Assembly (NCBI GenBank): GCA_026414745.1
Contig: JAOAIK010000009.1
Span: 1 to 64,000 of the forward strand
Direction of reading: 5' to 3'
Origin: Roseococcus sp.
Lineage (GTDB): Bacteria; Pseudomonadota; Alphaproteobacteria; Acetobacterales; Acetobacteraceae
DNA: 64,000 bases
Shown: piece by piece, positions 18,139-27,061 of the stretch
How the letters are laid out: each line of letters opens with the position of its first letter
Position numbering within the stretch: the stretch's first letter is position 1
Made by a program: the position numbers and the translations under genes
The notes under the pieces: generated by a model
Told to the model about the DNA's origin: nothing
Databases searched by the model: none
What the model saw: the letters and a program-made list of their open reading frames with translations, nothing else

Positions 18139-19488
18139 ATGCCCCGCCACGCCTTCCCGAGCATCGAGGACGCCGCCCGCGCGCTGGAGGCCGGCGCCAC
18201 CACCGCCGAGGCCCTGGTCGAGGAGGCGCTCGCCCGGGCCGGGGAGGGCGAGGGGCCGCGCAGCTTCACCGCCCTCCACGCCGCCGCCGCCCGCGCCGAG
18301 GCGCGCGCCATGGACGCGCTGCGCCGCGCCGGCCGCGCCCCCTCGCGCCACGCCGGCATCCCGGTCACCATCAAGGATCTCTTCGACGAGGCCGGGCGCG
18401 TGACCATGGCGGGCTCGGTGGCACGCGAGGGCGCCGGCCCCGCCGCAGCCGACGCGCCCGTGGTGGCCCGCCTCCGCCGGGCGGGTTTCATCGTCATCGG
18501 CCGGACGAACATGACGGAGTTCGCCTTCTCCGGCCTCGGCGTGAACCCGCATTACGGCACGCCGCTCAGTCCCTGGGACCGCGGCACGGGGCGGCTGCCG
18601 GGCGGCTCCTCCTCGGGCGCCGCCGTGGCGGCGGCGGATGGCATGGGCTTCGGGGGCCTGGGCAGCGACACCGGCGGCTCCTGCCGCATCCCGGCCGCCC
18701 TGTGCGGCGTGGTCGGGTTCAAGCCCACGGCGCGGCGCGTGCCGCTCGCGGGGGCCTTCCCCCTCTCCCCCTCGCTCGACTCCATCGGGCCGCTGGCGCG
18801 CTCCGTCGCCTGCTGCGCGACGCTGGATGCGGTGATCGCGGGCGAGACCCCCGCGCCCCTCGCCCCCTTCCCGCTCGCCGGGCTGCGCCTCGGCATCCTC
18901 ACCAACTATGTCGAGGCCGATCTGGAAGGCGAGGTGGCGCGCCCCTACGCCCGCGCCCTCGCCGCGCTGGAAGCGGCCGGCGCGCGCCTCGTCGAGACCA
19001 CCCTGCCCGGCATCGAGCGCATCCCCGAGATCAACGCCAAGGGCGGACTGACCGCCAGCGAGGCCTTCCACCTGCACCGCGACCTGATCATCGCCGCCGG
19101 CACCCGCTACGATCCGCGCATCCTCAAGCGCATCAGCCGCGGCGAGCGCATGAGCGCCTATGACTACCTCGAGGTGCTGCGCGAACGTGCCGCCCTGATC
19201 GCCGCCTGCGCCCCCGCCACCGCGCCCTTCGACGCGCTCCTCTGCCCCACCGTGCCGCTCGCTCCCCCGCCCCTCGCGGCGGTGGAGGAGGAGGGCGACT
19301 ACAACCGCATCAACCTGCTGCTGCTGCGCAACACCACGGTGGCGAACATGCTGGACCGCTGCGCCATCAGCCTGCCCATCCACAGCCCGGGCGAGGCCCC
19401 CGCCGGACTCATGCTCATGGGCGAGCACGGCGAGGACCACCGCCTGCTGCGCATCGCCGCCGCCGTGGAGGCGATGCTGGAGGCCTGA
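18139..19488 (+). CDS. Amidase-signature family hydrolase
   Basis: The 449-residue protein has the Ser-cisSer-Lys triad of the amidase-signature family: Lys79 in PVTIKDLFD, the GGSSSG block at 155-160 (cis-Ser), and nucleophile Ser181 in SDTGGSCRIP. Members cleave amides of many kinds. It lies alone, not next to GatB/C genes, so it is not assigned as GatA. The substrate is unknown. Its ribosome-binding site lies within a hairpin, and it converges on argF with a GC hairpin in the 42-base gap. Confidence 0.85.
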   Translation: MPRHAFPSIEDAARALEAGATTAEALVEEALARAGEGEGPRSFTALHAAAARAEARAMDALRRAGRAPSRHAGIPVTIKDLFDEAGRVTMAGSVAREGAGPAAADAPVVARLRRAGFIVIGRTNMTEFAFSGLGVNPHYGTPLSPWDRGTGRLPGGSSSGAAVAAADGMGFGGLGSDTGGSCRIPAALCGVVGFKPTARRVPLAGAFPLSPSLDSIGPLARSVACCATLDAVIAGETPAPLAPFPLAGLRLGILTNYVEADLEGEVARPYARALAALEAAGARLVETTLPGIERIPEINAKGGLTASEAFHLHRDLIIAAGTRYDPRILKRISRGERMSAYDYLEVLRERAALIAACAPATAPFDALLCPTVPLAPPPLAAVEEEGDYNRINLLLLRNTTVANMLDRCAISLPIHSPGEAPAGLMLMGEHGEDHRLLRIAAAVEAMLEA

Positions 19489-19507
19489 GGCGCATGCCGC
19501 ACGCGGC

Positions 19508-19528
19508 GCGGCGCCCCGGCGGCGCCGC
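19508..19528. terminator. Bidirectional hairpin between amidase and argF
   Basis: GCGGCGCC and GGCGCCGC pair over 8 bases around a 5-base loop in the short gap between two convergent genes. The stem works on either strand, as expected of a shared terminator. Confidence 0.45.
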
Positions 19529-19530
19529 CC

Positions 19531-20475
19531 CTAGGCGAGGCCGAGCGCCCAGAGCAGCACGCCCTTCTGGGCGTGCAGGCGGTTCTCCGCCTCGTCGAAC
19601 ACCACCGACTGCGGTCCGTCGATCACCTCATCCGTGATCTCCTCGCCGCGGTGCGCCGGGAGGCAGTGCATCACGATGGCGTCGGGCGCCGCGTGGCGCA
19701 TCAGCGCGCTGTTGACCTGGTAGGGGGCGAGCAGGTTGTGCCGGTTCTGCGTGGCGGCGGTCTTCTCGTCGCTCATGCTGATCCAGCAGTCGGTGACCAC
19801 GGCGCGGGCCCCGCTCACCGCCGCCACGGGGTCGTCGGTGAGTTCGATGCGCGCGCCCTCGCGGCGCGCCCAGGCCACCAGCTCCGCCGGCGGGCGGAGG
19901 AGCTCCGGCGTCGCCATGCGCAGGGTGAAGCCGAAGCGCGCCGCCGCCTGGATGAAGCTCTGGGCGACGTTGTTGCCGTCCCCGGTCCAGGCGATCACCT
20001 GCCCCGCGATGGGCCCGCGATGCTCCTCGAAGGTCATCACGTCGGCCATGAGCTGGCAGGGGTGGCTGATGTTGGTGAGCCCGTTGATCACCGGCACGGT
20101 GGCGTAGGCCGCCATCTCGCGGATGTTCGAGACATCGGCGGTGCGCAGCATGATCGCGTCCACATAGCGCGAGAGCACGCGCGCCGTGTCTTTCACGCTC
20201 TCGCCGCGGTTGAGCTGGATCTCCTTCGCCGTCAGCACGAGGGATTCCCCGCCCATCTGGCGGATGCCGACCTCGAAGCTCACGCGCGTGCGGGTCGAGG
20301 GCAGCTCGAAGATCATCGCCACCGTCTTGCCCTCGAGCGGCTTGCCGGCGATCTCGCCGCGCTTCGCCTTCTTGCCCAGCTCCAGCATGTGCCGCAGCGA
20401 GGCGGAGTCGAGGTCCATCAGCTCCAGGAAATGGCGGGGGCCGCCGCCCCCGGTCGCCCTCGCCGCCGCGCTCAC
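19531..20475 (-). CDS. argF: Ornithine carbamoyltransferase
   Basis: OTCase joins ornithine and carbamoyl phosphate to make citrulline in arginine synthesis. The 314-residue protein has the carbamoyl-phosphate motif STRTRVSFE (residues 60-68), SHPCQLMAD, and the ornithine-binding HCLPAHRG near the C-terminus. The start is a GTG whose GTGA overlaps the argD stop by 4 bases, so the pair is translationally coupled. The first ~13 residues are a poorly conserved Ala/Gly stretch. Confidence 0.95.
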   Translation of the reverse strand: MSAAARATGGGGPRHFLELMDLDSASLRHMLELGKKAKRGEIAGKPLEGKTVAMIFELPSTRTRVSFEVGIRQMGGESLVLTAKEIQLNRGESVKDTARVLSRYVDAIMLRTADVSNIREMAAYATVPVINGLTNISHPCQLMADVMTFEEHRGPIAGQVIAWTGDGNNVAQSFIQAAARFGFTLRMATPELLRPPAELVAWARREGARIELTDDPVAAVSGARAVVTDCWISMSDEKTAATQNRHNLLAPYQVNSALMRHAAPDAIVMHCLPAHRGEEITDEVIDGPQSVVFDEAENRLHAQKGVLLWALGLA

Positions 20476-21674
20476 TTCGCGGCGGCCCTGGCCTGGGAGG
20501 GCGCGAGGCGGCGGCAGGCGCGCTCCAGCATCTCCAGCGCCTGGTCGGCCTCGGCCTCGGTGATGATGAGGGGCGGCGCCACGCGCAGCACATTCATGCC
20601 GGCGGCCACGGTCAGCAGCCCCTCCGCCATGCAAGCGGACTGCAGCTCGCCGTTGTTGACCTCCGGCCGCAGGCGGAGGCCGAGCAGCAGCCCCGCCCCG
20701 CGCACCTCCTCCACCACCAGCGGGTGGCGGGCCGCGAGCTCGAGCAGCCCGCGCCAGAGATGCCGCGCCACCCGGTCCACCCCGGCGAGGAAGCCGGGCG
20801 CGAGGATCACGTCGAGCACCGCATTGCCGGCCGCGCAGGCGAGCGGGTTGCCGCCATAGGTGGTGCCGTGCGTGCCGGGCTTGAGGTGCTTGGCCACATG
20901 CTCCTTGGCGAGGATGGCGCCGAGCGGAAAGCCGCCGCCGATCCCCTTGGCGGAGGACATCACGTCTGGCTCGATGCCCGCCCACTGGTGCGCCCAGAGC
21001 CTGCCGGAGCGGCCCATGCCGGTCTGCACCTCGTCGAGCGCCAGCAGCAGGCCGAACTCGTCGCAGGTGGCGCGGAGTTCGCGCAGGAAGCGCAGGCTCG
21101 CGGGGCGCACGCCGCCCTCGCCCTGCACCGGCTCGATCATGATGCCCGCCGTCTGCGGCGTGATGGCCGCGCGCACCGCGTTCATGTCGCCGAAGGGAAC
21201 GTGGTCGAAGCCGTCCACCGGCGGGCCGAAACCGGCGAGATACTTCTCGTTCCCCGTGGCGGCGAGCATGGCGAGCGTGCGGCCATGGAAGGCGCCCTCG
21301 AAGCAGATCATCCGGTAGCGCTCCGGATGGCCCGTCTCGGCGTGGTATTTCCGCACCGCCTTCACCATGCCCTCGTTCGCCTCGGCGCCCGAGTTGCAGA
21401 AGAACACGCTGTCGGCGAAGGAGTTGGCGACATGGCGCGCCGCCAGCTCCTCGGCCTGCGGCACGCGGTAGAGGTTGGAGACGTGCATCACCCGCGCCGC
21501 CTGCTCGGCGATGGCGCGCACGAGGTGCGGGTGGCCATGGCCGAGGGAGCTGGTGGCGATGCCCGCCCCGAAATCCAGGAATCGTCGCCCGTCCGTGGTC
21601 CACAACCAGGCGCCCTCGCCCCGCTCGAAGGCGAGGTCGGCGCGGTTGTAGGTGGGCATCAGGGCGGGGATCAC
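20472..21674 (-). CDS. argD: Acetylornithine aminotransferase
   Basis: ArgD transfers the amino group from glutamate to N-acetylglutamate semialdehyde in arginine synthesis, and it often also serves the succinyldiaminopimelate step of lysine synthesis. The 400-residue class III aminotransferase has the PLP-phosphate region [12 protein letters not shown], the cofactor Asp in ALDEVQTG, and the Schiff-base Lys243 in [14 protein letters not shown]. argF follows with a 4-base overlap. Upstream on the same strand is bamE, about 110 bases away. Confidence 0.93.
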   Translation of the reverse strand: MIPALMPTYNRADLAFERGEGAWLWTTDGRRFLDFGAGIATSSLGHGHPHLVRAIAEQAARVMHVSNLYRVPQAEELAARHVANSFADSVFFCNSGAEANEGMVKAVRKYHAETGHPERYRMICFEGAFHGRTLAMLAATGNEKYLAGFGPPVDGFDHVPFGDMNAVRAAITPQTAGIMIEPVQGEGGVRPASLRFLRELRATCDEFGLLLALDEVQTGMGRSGRLWAHQWAGIEPDVMSSAKGIGGGFPLGAILAKEHVAKHLKPGTHGTTYGGNPLACAAGNAVLDVILAPGFLAGVDRVARHLWRGLLELAARHPLVVEEVRGAGLLLGLRLRPEVNNGELQSACMAEGLLTVAAGMNVLRVAPPLIITEAEADQALEMLERACRRLAPSQARAAAK

Positions 21675-21704
21675 GGGCAGTGGCTCCTCATCGCGCGCAG
21701 GCAG

Positions 21705-21723
21705 CCGCGGCGGGATGCCGCGG
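21705..21723 (-). terminator. Hairpin between bamE and argD
   Basis: CCGCGGC and GCCGCGG form a 7-bp stem around a 5-base loop in the 108-base gap downstream of bamE. No T-run is present. It could end the bamE message. Confidence 0.3.
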
Positions 21724-21782
21724 AAACCGCCACATTGCGGGAAATCGCCGCGAAGTCCAGCGCCGCCCGCGCGGGGCTGCCC

Positions 21783-22316
21783 CTACCGTCCGCCCGGGCC
21801 GGCGCCCGGCGCCTGCTGCTGGGTGATGTTGGGCCCGACGCGCCCGACATTGCCGAAGAGCGCCTGCAGCAGCGTGCGCTCCGTGCCCGGCGTGGGCGTC
21901 TCGCGGCTCACGAAGGCGATCTCGCGCATGTCCGCGTCGCCGAGCTGGCGCAGCTCGCGCACCGTGCCGCGCTCGTCGAAGGCCACCACCACGACGCGCT
22001 GGTTGCGCACCGCGAGGCTGCGGCCGGGCCGGAGCTGCGTGACGGAACTCATGTAGTACCAGGTGTCGTCCGAGAAGGTGCCCGCATGGCTCGGGCTGCC
22101 CAGCACGGCCTGCACATCGGCCCGGGTGGAGACGCCCGGCGTGATCTGCCGGAGCTGCTCCTCCGTCACCGCATGGCCGCGGTTGGTGACCGGGGCGGTG
22201 AACACCTCCCGCGGGCGCTCCGGCAGCGGCGGCAGATAGGCGCAGGCACCGAGGCCGAGCACCGCCCCCGCGGTCAGAAGGGCGCGGATGTTGACCAGGC
22301 GGGCGGGGCGGACCAT
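21783..22316 (-). CDS. bamE: Outer-membrane assembly lipoprotein BamE
   Basis: BamE (SmpA/OmlA) is a small lipoprotein of the BAM complex, which inserts beta-barrel proteins in the outer membrane. The 177-residue protein has a lipoprotein signal with lipobox LGAC (Cys25). The conserved core includes ITPGVSTRADVQAVLGSPSHAGTFSDDTWYYMS. The length is a little above the minimal family because of a Gln/Pro/Gly-rich tail. It is divergent from the bc1-complex chaperone gene, as in many alphaproteobacteria. Confidence 0.9.
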   Translation of the reverse strand: MVRPARLVNIRALLTAGAVLGLGACAYLPPLPERPREVFTAPVTNRGHAVTEEQLRQITPGVSTRADVQAVLGSPSHAGTFSDDTWYYMSSVTQLRPGRSLAVRNQRVVVVAFDERGTVRELRQLGDADMREIAFVSRETPTPGTERTLLQALFGNVGRVGPNITQQQAPGAGPGGR

Positions 22317-22386
22317 GTCGCGTGCATACCGACAGCGCCGCGGCCCGGTCAATGCGCCGCGGCCCGAGCCAGGACGCCTCCGCCCC

Positions 22387-22914
22387 ATGGGTCTTCTCGA
22401 CCTGTTCCGCCGCCGCCCGCAGGAGCGGGCGGGCTTCCACCTCTACGGCGCCGCCGTGGCCGCCGCCCGCGACCCGGCCCTCTATGCCGGGATCGGCGCG
22501 CCCGACACCACGGCGGGGCGCTTCGAGCTGGTCTGCCTGCACGCGGGCCTCGTCATCCGGCGCCTGCGGGCGCTGCGCTCGGCCGAGGCGGACGCGCTCG
22601 CCCAGGCGGTCTTCGACGCCATGTTCGCCGACATGGATGTGACGCTGCGCGAGATGGGGGTGGGCGATCTCAGCGTGGGCAGGAAGGTCAAGACGCTGTG
22701 GGAGGGCTTCCACGGCCGGGCCGAGGCCTATGCCGCGGCCCTGGACGCGGGGGACGAGGCGGCGCTCGTCGCCGCGCTGGCCCGCAATGTCTGGGCCGGG
22801 GCGGCCCCGCCGCCCGGCGCGCCGGAAGCGCTGGCCGCCCATGCCCGCGCCTTCGCCGCCCGGCTGGAGACCCTCGAGCTGACCGCCCTCGCGGCCGGGA
22901 GGCTGGCGGCATGA
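22387..22914 (+). CDS. Ubiquinol-cytochrome c chaperone family protein (CBP3/UQCC1-like)
   Basis: The 175-residue protein matches the CBP3-type chaperone family, whose mitochondrial members help cytochrome b synthesis and bc1-complex assembly. Family-typical pieces are [18 protein letters not shown], the [17 protein letters not shown] stretch, and the helical C-terminus. The bacterial role in respiratory-chain assembly is inferred from the family. The DUF177 gene starts on its stop (ATGA overlap). Confidence 0.85.
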   Translation: MGLLDLFRRRPQERAGFHLYGAAVAAARDPALYAGIGAPDTTAGRFELVCLHAGLVIRRLRALRSAEADALAQAVFDAMFADMDVTLREMGVGDLSVGRKVKTLWEGFHGRAEAYAAALDAGDEAALVAALARNVWAGAAPPPGAPEALAAHARAFAARLETLELTALAAGRLAA

Positions 22915-23405
22915 GGCCCGAGTTCTCTCGCCCGGTCCAGCTCGCGCACCTGCCCCGCGAGGGCCGGTCGCTGCGCCTCGAGGCCGACGCGGCGGAGCGC
23001 GCGGCCCTCACGCGGCGCTTCGGGCTGCTCGCCCTGCACGCGCTGTCGGGCGAGCTGCGGCTGGCGCCCGCCCCCGGAGGCCTCGTGCATGTCGAGGGCC
23101 TGCTGCGCGCGGAGGTCGAACAGCGCTGCGTGATCAGCCTCGAGCCCGTGCGGCAGCGCGTCGAGGAGGCCGTCGCCTGGCGTCTGCTGCCCGAAGGCGT
23201 CGAGCCGAGCGACGGCGACGCGGATCCGGACGACATCCCCTCGGAGGCGGGGGTGGCGGATCTCGGCGAGGCGCTGGCCCAGCAGCTCTCCCTCGCGCTC
23301 GACCCCTACCCGCGCGCGCCCGGCGCCACCCTGCCCGCCGAGGCGAGCGACGGCGGCGCGCATGGCCCCTTTGCGGCGCTGGCGAAGCTCCGTCCCCGGG
23401 AGTAG
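22911..23405 (+). CDS. DUF177 (YceD) family protein
   Basis: This 164-residue YceD/DUF177 protein belongs to a family almost always encoded just before rpmF. Its bacterial members are tied to 23S rRNA or ribosome accumulation, though the mechanism is not established. A conserved feature is the single Cys in [12 protein letters not shown] followed by an acidic segment ([10 protein letters not shown]). It overlaps the preceding gene by 4 bases and is followed 116 bases later by rpmF. Confidence 0.85.
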   Translation: MRPEFSRPVQLAHLPREGRSLRLEADAAERAALTRRFGLLALHALSGELRLAPAPGGLVHVEGLLRAEVEQRCVISLEPVRQRVEEAVAWRLLPEGVEPSDGDADPDDIPSEAGVADLGEALAQQLSLALDPYPRAPGATLPAEASDGGAHGPFAALAKLRPRE

Positions 23406-23521
23406 GTTGCGCGCCCGGCGGAGGCGGTGCTATTCGCCCGGCCTTCCGTCCGCGGCGCTGCGCCGCGGCGCTTCCGCATGGGCTGCTCCCGCCCCCGACC
23501 CGATGTGAAAGGCTGGCTCCG

Positions 23522-23722
23522 ATGGCCGTCCCGAAGAAGAAGGTTTCGCCCTCCCGCCGCGGCATGCGCCGCAGCCACCACGCGCTGGCCAAGGAAGCCC
23601 ATGTCGAGTGCTCCAACTGCGGCGAGCTGAAGCGGCCGCATCATGTCTGCCCGTCCTGCGGCCACTATGACGGCCGCGAGGTGGCGGCCGCCGATGCGCT
23701 GAAAGGCGTGGTGCGCGGCTGA
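23522..23722 (+). CDS. rpmF: 50S ribosomal protein L32
   Basis: The 66-residue protein begins [20 protein letters not shown], the hallmark of bacterial L32. It retains the zinc-ribbon cysteines Cys30/Cys33 and Cys43/Cys46, so it is the zinc-binding form. It lies in the conserved DUF177-rpmF-plsX-fabH order, which links ribosome and membrane-lipid synthesis. Confidence 0.97.
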   Translation: MAVPKKKVSPSRRGMRRSHHALAKEAHVECSNCGELKRPHHVCPSCGHYDGREVAAADALKGVVRG

Positions 23723-23750
23723 GCGGCAGAGGGCGCGGGGTTTCGCTCCG

Positions 23751-24824
23751 GTGAACATGGCCACGCCCGCGGAGGGCAGCCTGCGCCGCTTCGCGCTGGC
23801 GGTGGACGCCATGGGCGGGGACAACGCGCCCGAGGCGGTGCTTGACGGGCTCGACCTCGCGGCCGAGCGCCATCCCAAGGCGCAGTTCCTGCTGGTGGGC
23901 GACGAGGCGCGGCTGACCCCGCTGCTCGCCCGCCGCCCGCGCGTGGCCAAGGCCTGCGCCGTGCGCCACGCGCCCGACGTGATCACGGGCGAGATGAAGC
24001 CCACGCTCGCGCTGCGCCAGGGGCGCAACTCCTCCATGCGGCTGGCCATCGACGCGGTGGCGAACGGCGAGGCGGCCGGCGTCGTCTCGGCCGGCAACAC
24101 CGGCGCGCTCATGGCGCTCGCCAAGATCGTCGTGAAGACCATGCCGGAGATCGGCCGGCCCGCGCTGGCCGCCATCGCGCCCTCGGCGCGCGGCGACGTG
24201 GTGATGCTCGACCTCGGCGCCAACGTGCAGTGCGACGCCCGCAATCTCGTCGAGTTCGCGGTGATGGGCGATGCCTTCGCGCGCGCCGTGCTCGGCCTGC
24301 CCTCGCCCTCCATCGGCCTGCTCAACGTCGGCTCCGAGGAGCTCAAGGGCGACGAGCGCGTGCGCCAGGCGGCCGAGGTGCTGCGCGAGGGCCATTCCGG
24401 CATCAACTTCCACGGCTTCGTCGAGGGCCATGACATCGCCGCAGGAACGGTGGACGTGGTGGTGACGGACGGCTTCACCGGCAATGTCGCGCTCAAGACC
24501 GGCGAGGGCGCGCTGAAGCTGATGCGCGACCTGCTGCGCCAGGTCTTCACCTCCTCCGTGCCGGCGCGGCTCGGCTACCTGCTGGCCCGGCCGGCGCTGG
24601 AGCGGCTGCGCGAGTGGATGGACCCGCGCCGCTACAACGGGGCGATCATGCTCGGGCTGAACGGCGTCGTCGTGAAATCGCACGGCGGGACCGACGCCAC
24701 CGGCTTCGCCCATGCGGTGGACGTGGCGATGGACATGGTCACCCACGGCTTCACGCAGAACATCCGCGAGAGCCTCTCGCGCCTCGCCTCCCGCTCTTCC
24801 ACCCTCGCCGCCACGCAGGACTGA
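23751..24824 (+). CDS. plsX: Phosphate acyltransferase PlsX
   Basis: PlsX converts acyl-ACP to acyl-phosphate, the donor for PlsY in phospholipid synthesis. The 357-residue protein has the typical VDAMGGDNAPEAVLDG opening, SAGNTGALMAL, and the GFTGNVALKTGEG motif. It may start at GTG 23751 or two codons later at ATG 23757; both are preceded by a weak Shine-Dalgarno region. It sits between rpmF and fabH. Confidence 0.96.
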   Translation: MNMATPAEGSLRRFALAVDAMGGDNAPEAVLDGLDLAAERHPKAQFLLVGDEARLTPLLARRPRVAKACAVRHAPDVITGEMKPTLALRQGRNSSMRLAIDAVANGEAAGVVSAGNTGALMALAKIVVKTMPEIGRPALAAIAPSARGDVVMLDLGANVQCDARNLVEFAVMGDAFARAVLGLPSPSIGLLNVGSEELKGDERVRQAAEVLREGHSGINFHGFVEGHDIAAGTVDVVVTDGFTGNVALKTGEGALKLMRDLLRQVFTSSVPARLGYLLARPALERLREWMDPRRYNGAIMLGLNGVVVKSHGGTDATGFAHAVDVAMDMVTHGFTQNIRESLSRLASRSSTLAATQD

Positions 24825-24833
24825 CGCGCGCCC

Positions 24834-25787
24834 ATGCCTCTTCGTTCCGTGATCGCGGGCTGCGGCGGCTGCCTGCCCGCCCAGGTGGTGACCAACGAGG
24901 AACTGGCCGCGCGGCACGGTCTCGACACCTCCGACGCCTGGATCAGGGAGCGCAGCGGCATCACCCGACGGCACCTCGCCGGTCCGGGCGAGACCGCCGC
25001 CTCCATGGGCGCCGAGGCCGCCCGTCGCGCGCTGGCCCGGGCCGGGATCGCGCCGGAGGAGGTGGACGCGGTGATCGTGGCCACCGCCACGCCCGATTCC
25101 GCCTTCCCCGCCACGGCGGTGCATATCCAGCGGCTGCTCGGCGTCACGCGCGGCTTCGGCTTCGACGTCTCGGCCGCCTGCACCGGTTTCATCTACGCGC
25201 TGGCCATCGCCGATGCGATGCTGCGCACGGGCCAGGCGCGCTGCGCCCTGGTCATCGGCACGGAGGTGTATTCGCGCATCCTCGACTGGAAGGACCGCGG
25301 CACCTGCGTGCTGTTCGGCGACGGCGCGGGCGCGGTGGTGCTGCGCGCGGAGGAGCGCGAGGACGGCCGCGGCATCCTCTCCACCCATCTGCATGCCGAT
25401 GGCCGCCACGCCGACATCCTGCACGTCGAGGGCACCACGGGCCCGCTGCGCATGGCGGGGCGCGAGGTGTTCAAGCACGCCGTCATGAAGCTCGCCGCCG
25501 TGGTGGACGAGGCGCTGGCGGCCAACGGCCTCGCGCGCGACGCGGTGGACTGGCTGGTGCCGCACCAGGCCAACATCCGCATCATCGAGGCGATGGGCCG
25601 CAAGCTCGGCCTGCCGCCGGAGCGCGTGGTGGTGACGGTGGACCGCCACGCCAACACCTCCGCCGCCTCGGTGCCGCTCGCCCTGGCCGAGGCTGTGGAG
25701 GACGGCCGCATCCGGCAGGGCGACCTCGTGCTGCTCGAGGCGATCGGCGGCGGGCTGACCTGGGGCGCGGCGCTGCTGCGCTTCTGA
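24834..25787 (+). CDS. fabH: Beta-ketoacyl-ACP synthase III
   Basis: FabH starts fatty-acid elongation by condensing acetyl-CoA with malonyl-ACP. The 317-residue protein has the catalytic Cys116 in SAACTGF, His244 in VPHQANIRI and Asn274 in HANTSAAS. It begins 9 bases after plsX. In many related genomes ihfA and a merR-type regulator follow fabH; here an inverted universal-stress operon follows instead. Confidence 0.96.
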   Translation: MPLRSVIAGCGGCLPAQVVTNEELAARHGLDTSDAWIRERSGITRRHLAGPGETAASMGAEAARRALARAGIAPEEVDAVIVATATPDSAFPATAVHIQRLLGVTRGFGFDVSAACTGFIYALAIADAMLRTGQARCALVIGTEVYSRILDWKDRGTCVLFGDGAGAVVLRAEEREDGRGILSTHLHADGRHADILHVEGTTGPLRMAGREVFKHAVMKLAAVVDEALAANGLARDAVDWLVPHQANIRIIEAMGRKLGLPPERVVVTVDRHANTSAASVPLALAEAVEDGRIRQGDLVLLEAIGGGLTWGAALLRF

Positions 25788-25812
25788 TCCCGTGCGCCGG
25801 GCGGCGCCTCAC

Positions 25813-25831
25813 GCGCCCGCGCCGCGGGCGC
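25813..25831. terminator. Bidirectional hairpin between fabH and the universal stress gene
   Basis: GCGCCCGC and GCGGGCGC form a perfect 8-bp stem around a 3-base loop, between convergent genes. The flanks carry a short direct repeat (GCGCCTCACG twice). Confidence 0.5.
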
Positions 25832-25832
25832 C

Positions 25833-26327
25833 TCACGTCACCCGGTCGAGCTCCTGCTCGCTCATCCCGCCGGGCACGATGGTCATCGGCACGCTGAGCC
25901 GGGCCGCGAGCTTGCCCGTCAGCGCGGTGATCAGCGGCCCCGGCCCCCGCCCGGCGGTGGAGGTGGCGAGCACCAGGATCGAGATGCGAGGATCCTCGTC
26001 GAGGAGCGCGAGAAGCTCCTCCGCCGGCTGGCCCTCGCGGATGATGAGGATGGGCAGGCCGCCCGTGATCTCCTTCACCTGGGCGGCGAGCCCGGCGAGC
26101 AGCGCCTCCGCCTCCTCGTGCCGCTCCCGGCGCATCATGGCCCCGATGCCGGCCCATTCGGCCTGCTCCACCGGCTCCACCACGCGCAGCAGCGCCACCC
26201 GCCCGCCCGAGCGCGCGGCCCGCAGGCTGGCGTAGCGCAGCGCGACGGCGCGTTCGGGCGTGTCGTCCACCACGACGAGGAAGACGCGGTCGCGCCTCGC
26301 CTTGTCCTCGCTGCCTTCGGCCATCAT
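25833..26327 (-). CDS. Universal stress protein (UspA family)
   Basis: The 164-residue protein has the Usp alpha/beta fold signature: VFLVVVDDTPERAVALRYA at the start, and an ending ILVLATSTAGRGPGPLITAL followed by RLSVPMTIVPGG. The nucleotide-binding G-2x-G-9x-G(S/T) motif is not clearly intact, so ATP binding is uncertain. It starts with ATGATG overlapping the stop of the TIGR02186 gene, so it belongs to the TSUP-TIGR02186-Usp operon. Confidence 0.85.
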   Translation of the reverse strand: MMAEGSEDKARRDRVFLVVVDDTPERAVALRYASLRAARSGGRVALLRVVEPVEQAEWAGIGAMMRRERHEEAEALLAGLAAQVKEITGGLPILIIREGQPAEELLALLDEDPRISILVLATSTAGRGPGPLITALTGKLAARLSVPMTIVPGGMSEQELDRVT

Positions 26328-27061
26328 CCCCTCCGGAACACCACGCTGCCGAGCCAGCCCGCGAGCGCGGCCAGAACCACGCAGAGCAGACCGTAGAGCG
26401 CGGGCGCGCCGCGCGCGAGGGCCTCGATGCGCGCCGCCGTGCCGGTGCGCGCCACCTCGAAGCCGAGGAACTCCGTCGCCACGATGCGCCGCGAGCGGAC
26501 GAGGTAGACCTCCACCGAATAGGCGCCGGCCGGCACGGTGGAGGGCAGCGGGATGCGCGCGCTGAACAGCCGCGCGCCGGCGATCTCCACCTCGCCCGCC
26601 TCCTCCTGCCACAGCCCGGCCTCGCGCTTCAGCTCGAGCAGCGCGGCGCGGAAGGCCGGCCCGCGCGCGCCCGAGGCGGCGAGGGGGAGGGCGTCGAGGC
26701 CGAGGCCGCGCTCCTGCCGCACCGCCTCGGGCAGCAGCCGCCAGGCGGCGCGCGAGCCGAGGATGGCATAGAAGCCCGGCACCTCCTCGAAGCGGGCGGA
26801 GGGGCCGTTGAGCCACAGCCCCAGCACCCGCACCTTGCGCCGCACCACGAAGGGGGCGGTGGGCCCGCGCGCCACCACGAGGATCTCGTCGCCGCCCGGG
26901 CCGATCGGCTCCTCCGTGCTGCCGAAGACGAGCAGGCTCTCGCCCGTGAAGGCGGTGGTCACGGCGATGCGCTCGGCCGAGAGCCGGGCCACCAGCGCTT
27001 CGGCGCGCGCACCGGGCGCGAGGGCGGCAAGCAGCAGCAGCGCGGTCAGAAGCGCCTTCAC
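26324..27061 (-). CDS. TIGR02186 family membrane-anchored periplasmic protein
   Basis: The 245-residue protein has a signal-like N-terminus (VKALLTALLLLAALAPGARA), a beta-rich extracytoplasmic domain and one C-terminal transmembrane helix (~219-240). This matches the TIGR02186 family, which is regularly encoded beside TSUP permeases in alphaproteobacteria and has no fixed function. The GTG start overlaps the TSUP stop by 4 bases and its own stop overlaps the Usp start. A helper role for the permease is inferred from context. Confidence 0.8.
   Translation of the reverse strand: MKALLTALLLLAALAPGARAEALVARLSAERIAVTTAFTGESLLVFGSTEEPIGPGGDEILVVARGPTAPFVVRRKVRVLGLWLNGPSARFEEVPGFYAILGSRAAWRLLPEAVRQERGLGLDALPLAASGARGPAFRAALLELKREAGLWQEEAGEVEIAGARLFSARIPLPSTVPAGAYSVEVYLVRSRRIVATEFLGFEVARTGTAARIEALARGAPALYGLLCVVLAALAGWLGSVVFRRG

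Noticed and set aside
20724-22910. A long plus-strand frame opposite argD and bamE
   Set aside because: Only its far end, in frame with DUF177 from 22911, is a real gene; the rest is an antisense shadow.
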